NCBI GenBank assembly: GCA_009916335.1
Contig: SAAR01000193.1
Location: 1 to 6,454, forward strand
Source: Erysipelotrichia bacterium
Lineage (GTDB): Bacteria; Bacillota_I; Bacilli_A; Erysipelotrichales; Erysipelotrichaceae
DNA length: 6,454 nt
Direction: 5' to 3'
Of this stretch, positions 1 to 4,789 are shown in pieces (the first letter of the stretch is position 1; every line of letters begins with the position of its first letter). The notes under the pieces were generated by a model. It was given only the letters and a program-made list of their open reading frames with translations, did no database searches and had not been told where the DNA came from. Position numbers and translations under genes: made by a program.

Positions 1-378
1 GAATATATCTGTTGCAGCTAATTTCCGGGAAAAATAATATAGAGCTACATTAGATCATATATTATTTGGCAGATCTTCTCAGTTTTTACTTAACGCACGG
101 CAGAATCAGTGAAGTGAGGAAAAGAAAATTTGTTGTGCAATAATAATTCTGATTATTCTGGTCAGTCGGATTGGCCGTAGATTTTCAGTATTCTTGTGCA
201 ATGACAAGACGGGATAACTACCGTCATCGCGCCCTGTCTGGAATCAATGACTTCAGTTTTAGATATAAAGACACATTAGATAAAAGTGAGAACAACTCGT
301 CCTGTATAACATGAGGTAAAGTATTTATCATTAACTTACTGTAACTACATTTATACCCGAAAGCTATTCTCTTTGAAT
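1..378. other. Gene-free AT-rich stretch
   Basis: I see no supportable gene here on either strand. The longest ATG-started plus-strand frame (201-314, 37 codons) has no ribosome binding site, and the minus-strand frames are short and broken. Visible small structures are a 9-base direct repeat TTGTGCAAT at 133-141 and 194-202, and a short hairpin GACGG/CCGTC at 208-212 and 221-225. Neither is strong enough to name. The stretch lies downstream of the minus-strand gene row, so it may contain the 3' end of that transcript, but no hairpin followed by a T-run on the minus strand was found. Confidence 0.5.
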
Positions 379-516
379 CTACTTTAGATTTCTATTATTC
401 CTGATTGCCATAGGCTTTTTTACAGTGCCCTGTGATTTCCTTGATTTCACTTTATATTTTATTATCATCCCATATAATAAAACCAGCGAAATAGATAAAA
501 CAACATAGAATAACAT
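379..516 (-). CDS. Small single-pass membrane protein, 45 aa, unknown function
   Basis: This short ORF is not a family I recognise. The protein begins MLFYVVLSISLVLLYG, so residues about 2-19 form one hydrophobic membrane segment. The rest is a strongly basic tail (KYKVKSRKS, then KKP, and RNNRNLK at the end). By the positive-inside rule this predicts a cytoplasmic C-terminus in the inner membrane. An AGG seven bases before the ATG gives a modest ribosome binding site. It starts 33 bases after the stop of the frameshifted LuxR regulator on the same strand, so co-transcription is likely. The plus strand over the same bases is also open and hydrophobic for about 46 codons but has no usable start codon, so the minus-strand reading is preferred. 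The tidy layout of membrane segment, basic tail and plausible start argues for a real gene. Function is unknown. Confidence 0.55.
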   Translation of the reverse strand: MLFYVVLSISLVLLYGMIIKYKVKSRKSQGTVKKPMAIRNNRNLK

Positions 517-549
517 AAAAATACCTGTGTTAACAATTAAAAAGGGATA

Positions 550-1163
550 TTAGGTCGAGTCCGTGAGGGATTTTAACATATGTGCGAATTGATACAACTC
601 ATATGTGCTAGCCAGTTTCATCTTTTTCTTTATTTCTTTTATATGATATTTTATAGTATTGACAGTAACTTTGTTTAGTGAAGATATTGTCTTAAGATCT
701 AGTCCATTCGCCAGTTGAATAGTAATTTTGACTGTTTTTTAGATAAATTAATGCGTACACGTTTTTCAATCTTTTCTTCCTGAATTGAACAAGATTGCGA
801 ATGTGTGTAATTTACCAAACCATGTTTGATAGTAATCATTAGTTGCTCAAGAGTATTATTTTTCATTGAGAAAGTAAAAGTGTTATTCTCAAATCGTTTT
901 ACATCATCAAAACAAAAGCCATCAGTATAATCATGCAATATAAACAAAATCCTGGCTGGTTTACATTTCATAAATTTGGCATTAGGTAAGAATAATTCAC
1001 CCGACAGGGTCTCATAAAACACAACATCTTTACCGAGCAGGTAGTCATCATTTTTCTTAATTATGAATTGAATGTGCGGGATTGCTATTTTTTTAAAAAT
1101 GTTAATTATTGCTTCATAAGTGAAAGCATTCTTAGTAATGACTGATACTTTTACTTCAAACAT
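550..1163 (-). pseudogene. LuxR-family transcriptional regulator, frameshifted before the HTH
   Basis: Read in one frame the protein stops after 154 residues (TAG at 699-701), ending LLFNWRMD. Moving to the neighbouring frame at about 713-717 gives LANGLDLKTIS, then VTVNTIKYHIKEIKKKM, and ends at a TAA at 550-552. That is the classic LuxR/NarL helix-turn-helix following LSKKQSKLLFN, which matches the family's LTxREREVL...LAxG start. The repaired protein is 204 residues, normal for this class. One missing base (AAC CTG GCG became AAC TGG CG) explains it. Residues 1 to about 125 resemble a receiver fold (KVSVITKN strand, ARILFILHDY strand) but show no obvious phosphorylated Asp, as in RcsA/BglJ-type regulators. 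As written it cannot bind DNA, because the recognition helix is lost. Start ATG at 1163 has only a weak AAAG before it. It probably belongs to the transcript of the winged-helix gene. A sequencing error remains possible, as the downstream frame is undamaged. Confidence 0.85.
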
Positions 1164-1188
1164 CTTTCGAAATGATTCGTTGCCAACG

Positions 1189-1275
1189 TTATTGGATTTT
1201 ACTATTTACAGCCAGATAATCCCTTTGATGAATTATCACTGATTCCAGAAGGTCGTCGTTGAATGAAACATCCAT
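1189..1275 (-). CDS. Possible 28-aa small ORF between the two regulators
   Basis: This is an unrecognised short frame beginning MDVSFNDDLLESVIIHQR and ending in TAA. The composition is protein-like (acidic start, aliphatic core, ordinary codons), and the frame stays open upstream of the ATG for six more codons. The ribosome binding site is weak: GGA five bases before the ATG. Its position is the best support. It starts 45 bases after the stop of the winged-helix gene and ends 25 bases before the LuxR start, fitting a compact minus-strand operon. Against it, a second frame over the same bases (MRTLFGLHG...) is open for 31 codons, so an open frame here is not by itself significant. It may be a real small protein, a relic, or chance. 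Confidence 0.25.
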   Translation of the reverse strand: MDVSFNDDLLESVIIHQRDYLAVNSKIQ

Positions 1276-1318
1276 GTAATCCAAATAATGTTCTCATCAA
1301 TACGTAATCGATTACATG
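1273..1318. promoter_or_regulatory. Inverted repeat CATGTAATC/GATTACATG with internal palindrome
   Basis: Perfect 9-base arms at 1273-1281 and 1310-1318 are separated by 28 bases. The right arm also forms part of a perfect 12-base palindrome, GTAATCGATTAC, at 1304-1315, so three copies of the GTAATC half-site lie within 46 bases. It sits just past the stop of the winged-helix gene and upstream of the small ORF and LuxR gene. It is not a terminator in form, because no T-run follows on the minus strand. A protein-binding site controlling the downstream genes is the likeliest reading, but that is inference. Confidence 0.4.
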
Positions 1319-1320
1319 AC

Positions 1321-1956
1321 CTATTTAGTGAATAAACCATGTTTGAAATTGAGATACTCCACACTCCTCTTGCTCAAGCATTCGCCTTCATTAATTTGAA
1401 TGTGACAATGTATCCCTGCATCGTAACATTTCTGATACCATTCGCCGATTTGTAATGCGTCTCCTTCAAGTTTCACTATTTTCCTTGTGTTTGTCCATAA
1501 CTGTAGACAGTTTGTTTTATTCAAACGAATTACGTATGCACAGCGGAATACAGAATATGTTTTACCATCTATCTCGATACTATGCGCAACTTCCCTCCAT
1601 GAAGCCATGGTGTGGGGTAATACATGACACTCTCTAATCCTTTTTTTATCCAGTTCATCATTCTTCTCCTTCTCAAGTAAAGGCTGTGCTATAAGTTTAC
1701 CCGTTTCAGTTAGTTCGACAGCAAGTTGCAAATTCCGTGCTCTCAGTGTATTGAGAAATCCTGCTTCTTCGAGCTTTCTGCATGCAGCTCTTAAGTTTGA
1801 ACCATATACCGGTTTTTCCCCTCCTTGTGCTAGCACTCGTTCAATATCCTTAGTGGCTACTGGCATATGCTTACGCTCATCCAAAGCGGCAAGTACAATG
1901 AGTATTCTTTTCTGTAACGTAGACATTCTACGTCCAGATTTACCGATATCTGGCAT
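1321..1956 (-). CDS. Winged helix-turn-helix protein, 211 aa, function unknown
   Basis: I cannot name this family. Residues about 12-95 read as a winged helix-turn-helix: helices in TLQKRILIVLAALDE, KDIERVLAQ and NLRAACRKLEEAGFL, then a strand-rich wing (LRARNLQLAVELTETG). A charged linker (EKEKNDELDKKR) joins a C-terminal domain of about 105 residues. This domain is rich in Cys, His and Trp, including C110, H111, H115, C177, H183, C184, H185 and C193, so metal binding is possible. A DNA-binding regulator, perhaps sensing a ligand or metal, is the natural guess. The start at 1956 is chosen because AAGGA lies 11 bases upstream, with GGAG further out; the internal Met11 has no such site. By eye its codons are more GC-rich than those of the EAL gene, consistent with a different origin. 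It appears to head the transcript that continues through the LuxR gene to the 45-residue membrane protein. Confidence 0.7.
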   Translation of the reverse strand: MPDIGKSGRRMSTLQKRILIVLAALDERKHMPVATKDIERVLAQGGEKPVYGSNLRAACRKLEEAGFLNTLRARNLQLAVELTETGKLIAQPLLEKEKNDELDKKRIRECHVLPHTMASWREVAHSIEIDGKTYSVFRCAYVIRLNKTNCLQLWTNTRKIVKLEGDALQIGEWYQKCYDAGIHCHIQINEGECLSKRSVEYLNFKHGLFTK

Positions 1957-1979
1957 ACTATGTAATATCCTTCTCCAGC

Positions 1980-2000
1980 GTAACTATAGGCTAATGTTAC
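1980..2000. promoter_or_regulatory. Inverted repeat GTAAC/GTTAC in the winged-helix leader
   Basis: Arms at 1980-1984 and 1996-2000 are separated by 11 bases, between the predicted promoter and the start codon of the winged-helix gene. The position suits an operator for autoregulation. Five-base arms are short and could arise by chance. The half-site resembles those at 1273-1318 and 2780-2818. Confidence 0.25.
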
Positions 2001-2032
2001 CTATTAAAAACACAATCAATAGAACCCTAATT

Positions 2033-2059
2033 ATTATAAAAAGAATGTTAAGATTGCAA
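2033..2059 (-). promoter_or_regulatory. Predicted sigma-70 promoter of the winged-helix gene
   Basis: On the minus strand a -35-like TTGCAA (2054-2059) and a perfect -10 TATAAT (2033-2038) are separated by 15 bases. The spacer is shorter than the ideal 17 and the surroundings are AT-rich, so the call is tentative. Transcription would begin near 2026, giving a leader of about 70 bases. Confidence 0.35.
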
Positions 2060-2127
2060 ATTATTTATTTTAAATTTACTGCAACAGATGTCATCGATAT
2101 AATAATTTATAGTGATCGTTATAAACC

Positions 2128-2211
2128 TGCAGTGATTGATTAGAGTCTTGGTTTTTTAATTCACTCCCTGTTTTTATTGGTTTTTGTTATCATTAAAGAT
2201 GCAGTGATTGA
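2128..2211. repeat. Direct repeat of TGCAGTGATTGA
   Basis: Two exact 12-base copies lie at 2128-2139 and 2200-2211, 72 bases apart start to start, in the gap between the 40-residue membrane protein gene and the winged-helix gene. They could be paired binding sites or a small duplication. No longer similarity joins them. Confidence 0.5.
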
Positions 2212-2245
2212 ATTAACCATCACCACCTTATTCATGTCTTATGGG

Positions 2246-2368
2246 TTATCTCCTTTTACTAATGAATGTCCTTCTGATTCTCCTTCTGTCTCTTATGTAT
2301 GAAAGCAGGGATACAATTGAAATAACGAAAAGAACGATAGCTATCCCTAGGAAAAACAGAGTTTCCAT
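2246..2368 (-). CDS. Small single-pass membrane protein, 40 aa
   Basis: The protein starts METLFFLGIAIVLFVIS. Residues about 4-23 are one membrane helix, followed by a very basic tail with YIRDRRRIRR and a final SKRR. This is the layout of the short 'small membrane protein' entries common in enterobacterial genomes. I recognise the style, not a specific gene, and the function is unknown. A frame on this strand is open further upstream to an ATG at 2503 (85 codons). The start at 2368 is chosen because GAGG lies six bases before the ATG, a near-ideal ribosome binding site, and because the upstream extension (MILDSEIIVTFHSTG...) puts non-membrane sequence before the helix. The gene is divergent from the EAL gene, separated from it by about 510 bases, and lies 289 bases upstream of the winged-helix gene on the same strand. 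Confidence 0.65.
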   Translation of the reverse strand: METLFFLGIAIVLFVISIVSLLSYIRDRRRIRRTFISKRR

Positions 2369-2778
2369 TTTATCCTCACATGATGATGTTGTAGATGTTG
2401 TTGTTTTCCAAAATTCACAGCGGGAGTAATATACAACAGGAGTAAGAAAAATCCTATTGCCTGTGGAATGAAATGTGACAATTATTTCACTATCCAAAAT
2501 CATTTAACTAAAAAACAACCAGCCAGTCTAAGTTTCTCTCACATGGGGTAAACATGCCCCGTACAAGCCATACTTATCATTTTTTTTCAAAATCGTTGCT
2601 GTAATAGTTACTGTTCTGCTATAAAAACATAATACTTTTTACTATCTGGTAATACTTTCTGGCTAATTCAGGGTATGAATAGCTAATTTTATTCTAATCC
2701 ATTCAGTGTCATGGAGCATGAATAATAAACAAAAAACCTTTTTCATTCATCGTATGTTATCACCTTGCTGATGTAGAT
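2369..2778. other. Divergent intergenic region, no gene seen
   Basis: This gap between the minus-strand small membrane protein and the plus-strand EAL gene carries no supportable gene. It holds a hairpin at 2543-2562 (ATGGGG pairing with CCCCGT with one G-T pair, loop of 8) without an adjacent T-run, and a short palindrome GTAATAGTTAC at 2601-2611. The 2369-2503 part is open in frame with the small protein but is more likely its leader. The high AT content and lack of genes would suit a regulatory region bound by nucleoid proteins such as H-NS, which is inference only. Confidence 0.5.
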
Positions 2779-2818
2779 TTGTAACCATTATAAATGGTAA
2801 TAAAATGAATAGGTTACA
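2779..2818 (+). promoter_or_regulatory. Predicted EAL gene promoter overlapped by an inverted repeat
   Basis: A -35-like TTGTAA (2779-2784) and -10-like TAAAAT (2801-2806, five of six to consensus) have a 16-base spacer. An inverted repeat TGTAACC (2780-2786) and GGTTACA (2812-2818), spacer 25, brackets the whole promoter. A second pair, ACCAT/ATGGT, at 2785-2789 and 2795-2799, lies inside the promoter spacer. A protein binding these arms would cover the -35 and the start site, so repression or looping is plausible. The promoter itself is a by-eye match. Confidence 0.4.
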
Positions 2819-2819
2819 C

Positions 2820-2870
2820 ATGGAATATTACCCTAATGAATTTATTCTTGCATTGTTAGCTTTACTATAA
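2820..2870 (+). CDS. Possible 16-codon leader ORF of the EAL gene
   Basis: ATG at 2820 opens the peptide MEYYPNEFILALLALL and ends in TAA at 2868-2870. Five of its last seven codons are Leu, including TTA and CTA. It is in the same frame as the EAL gene, nine bases upstream of that ATG, and its stop codon overlaps the AAGG used to start the EAL gene. An AGG lies eight bases before its own ATG, though the predicted transcript start falls so close that the leader would be nearly absent. It may be a regulatory leader peptide coupled to the EAL gene, an old N-terminal extension cut off by a stop codon, or chance. Confidence 0.25.
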   Translation: MEYYPNEFILALLALL

Positions 2871-2879
2871 GGTTTGGTT

Positions 2880-4763
2880 ATGGATCCTCTATCGATTATT
2901 CATAAAACTAATGAAGAAAAAAATGACTGCATTGTTTGTTTTTTGATTGTATCATTATCATCAATATTACTTTTATTGTGCTTTTTTTCTGAAGGTTTAA
3001 GTCGGGCAACACAATCATCTTTGTTACTAACACAGATTCTGGTTAATTTTTTAGGTTGCTACTGCTTAGCAAAACGTCGAATAAAAAAAGGGTTAATTGA
3101 TAGTTCATATAAAAATTTACTTTCCTTCAAAGAACATAACTACAATAATTCAACATCAAAAGGTATCATATATATTAAGTTAAATGACAGATTTTTTATA
3201 AATTCATTTCATAGTGATTCGAATATATTTTTAAGTGCTAACCTGGTTGAAGGAAAAAAGATAACGGATATATTATACAGCCCAGTTATCAGTATAGATA
3301 ATTGGCTTTCAGAACTGAAATATGGTTTAATAAGAAACAGCAGTGATTGTTTTTTCTCACTCGATAAATCTATTAATTTTAAAGTTGAGATGATAGCGTG
3401 TAAAACGTACGTTCGACGAAATGATTTTATTTGTTTATTATTAATCGTTACAGACGATCATATTAAAAATAAATCTGTCATCATTTCTAGTGAAGATAAT
3501 GAAGTAAGAGATAAAGAAAATATTTGCAAAAATATTGAGCAGTCTTTATCAAAAGTAAACTTTAGAGATACTGTACTAATTATATCACAGATTTCTGTAC
3601 GAAATATCTCACTGATCAGTGAGGTTTACGGAAGGGATGTCATTACTTCAATTATTGAAAACCTCTGTAAGGAATTGTCTGCAGAATGCTCAGAAAATGA
3701 TTTTGTTATTAAAAAAGACAACGATACTATAATTTTCTCGTTGCAATTGAAGCGTGTTGAATATCACACAAAAGATATTATTCAAAACAGAATTGGATTT
3801 TTTTTCCAGGAATTACAAAAATCCATCACAGGTAATGATTCATTAGTTAAACCGATCATATGCGCAGGTTGCCTCATAGTTAACAACTGTAATATCTCAG
3901 GATCAAATATAATAAGTCATGTTCAAATTGCCTTCTCTCAAACTTACAGAATAGATAAAGAAAATGTAATATTTGGTAGCGAAAGCTTATATAAAGAACA
4001 CGAAGAGAGAATTATTATGCTTGGTCTGCTAACTGAAGCAATTCGCGAAAACCAATTTGTTGTTTATTATCAACCTAAATATAGTTTTATTAATTCTGAT
4101 GTATCCGGCGCAGAAGCATTAATACGATGGTATCATCCAAATTATGGTTTCATACCACCAGACAATTTTATTCCTTTTGCTGAGAAAGTAGATTTAATAC
4201 ATTCTATAACTGCAATGGTTATCACAACGGTCTTCAGTTTCTCACAACAGGTGAATAGCATTTCTTTCTCGATTAATTTATCTGGTAAGGATTTTGAAAA
4301 TAGTACCCTTCTTAATCATATAGACAAAATGGCTGAACTATATGAAGTCAATCCTTGCAGAATAATTTTTGAAATTACTGAGAGCGTAATGATAACTAAT
4401 CCAACTTTAGCTTTAAACAACCTGACTAAACTTAAAGAAAAAGGATATAAAATTCACATTGATGATTTTGGGACTGGATATTCCTCTCTCAACTATCTTA
4501 GAGAATTTCCATTTGATGCGATTAAGTTAGACAGAACTTTCATTAGTGGTATTGCTTACGATGCACGGGACTTATCTATTGTAAGAAGCATAGTGTCTCT
4601 TGGAAAAGCTTTCAGTTTAGGTATAGTAGCAGAAGGTGTGGAAAATAATGAACAGTTTGAATTGCTTAAAAATATGAATTGCGATGAATTTCAAGGTTAT
4701 TATTATTCGGAGCCTTTGTCAGGTGATCAACTGATTGATTTTTTGAGGGGCCAAAAAAAATAG
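2880..4763 (+). CDS. Membrane-anchored cyclic-di-GMP phosphodiesterase (PAS-like, degenerate GGDEF, EAL)
   Basis: The predicted role is hydrolysis of cyclic-di-GMP to pGpG at the inner membrane. The 627-residue protein has two membrane helices (about 17-36 and 48-64). A PAS-like sensory stretch (about 88-196) follows, then a GGDEF fold from about 228 whose signature is replaced by KKDND (278-282), so it cannot make cyclic-di-GMP but may bind GTP as a regulator. The EAL domain (about 380-625) keeps the expected catalytic and metal residues: E412 of EAL, N466, E498 and E501 of EITE, D528 and D529 of DDFGTGYSS, K549 and D551, E585 and E588 of AEGVE, Q605 of QGYYYSEP. The ATG at 2880 is chosen because AAGG lies seven bases upstream; a TTG at 2874 is too close to it. 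Codons are very AT-rich. It converges with a diguanylate cyclase gene, implying opposing control of one local cyclic-di-GMP output. Confidence 0.88.
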   Translation: MDPLSIIHKTNEEKNDCIVCFLIVSLSSILLLLCFFSEGLSRATQSSLLLTQILVNFLGCYCLAKRRIKKGLIDSSYKNLLSFKEHNYNNSTSKGIIYIKLNDRFFINSFHSDSNIFLSANLVEGKKITDILYSPVISIDNWLSELKYGLIRNSSDCFFSLDKSINFKVEMIACKTYVRRNDFICLLLIVTDDHIKNKSVIISSEDNEVRDKENICKNIEQSLSKVNFRDTVLIISQISVRNISLISEVYGRDVITSIIENLCKELSAECSENDFVIKKDNDTIIFSLQLKRVEYHTKDIIQNRIGFFFQELQKSITGNDSLVKPIICAGCLIVNNCNISGSNIISHVQIAFSQTYRIDKENVIFGSESLYKEHEERIIMLGLLTEAIRENQFVVYYQPKYSFINSDVSGAEALIRWYHPNYGFIPPDNFIPFAEKVDLIHSITAMVITTVFSFSQQVNSISFSINLSGKDFENSTLLNHIDKMAELYEVNPCRIIFEITESVMITNPTLALNNLTKLKEKGYKIHIDDFGTGYSSLNYLREFPFDAIKLDRTFISGIAYDARDLSIVRSIVSLGKAFSLGIVAEGVENNEQFELLKNMNCDEFQGYYYSEPLSGDQLIDFLRGQKK

Positions 4764-4783
4764 GGCTGTATGCCCTATTTTTT
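4755..4783. terminator. Bidirectional intrinsic terminator shared by the convergent pair
   Basis: A perfect 12-base stem, AAAAAATAGGGC pairing with GCCCTATTTTTT, encloses the loop TGTAT. The G+C core is flanked by A-run and T-run, so on either strand the hairpin is followed by a U-tract. It overlaps the TAG stop of the EAL gene (4761-4763) and ends seven bases before the stop of the GGDEF gene at 4790, so it can end both transcripts. Confidence 0.9.
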
Positions 4784-4789
4784 CATATA

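Noticed and set aside
133..202. Direct repeat TTGTGCAAT (133-141 and 194-202)
   Set aside because: Nine bases only, no associated gene; chance is likely.
201..314. Plus-strand 37-codon frame starting MTRRDNYRHR
   Set aside because: No ribosome binding site, unremarkable composition, and no supporting context.
735..740. Programmed -1 frameshift at the A6 tract of the LuxR gene
   Set aside because: A shift there would replace the conserved LSKKQSKLLFN residues with TVKITIQ. The family pattern is restored only by a change at 713-717, so a deletion fits better.
1455..2143. Plus-strand frames across the winged-helix gene
   Set aside because: They overlap a much better minus-strand gene, have no ribosome binding sites and read as non-protein-like sequence.
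2241..2429. Plus-strand 62-codon hydrophobic frame opposite the 40-residue membrane protein
   Set aside because: Hydrophobic by complementarity only, and no ribosome binding site; the minus-strand start is far stronger.
2543..2562. Hairpin ATGGGG/CCCCGT as a terminator
   Set aside because: Short stem with a G-T pair and no adjoining T-run on either strand.
2500..2880. Cyclic-di-GMP riboswitch upstream of the EAL gene
   Set aside because: I could not find the conserved paired core of a GEMM-type riboswitch; the leader from the predicted promoter is only about 65 bases.
550..4763. Assignment to the Klebsiella mrkHIJ fimbrial regulator locus
   Set aside because: The LuxR plus EAL combination is similar in idea, but there is no PilZ gene, the EAL protein is much longer than MrkJ, and no fimbrial structural gene is present.
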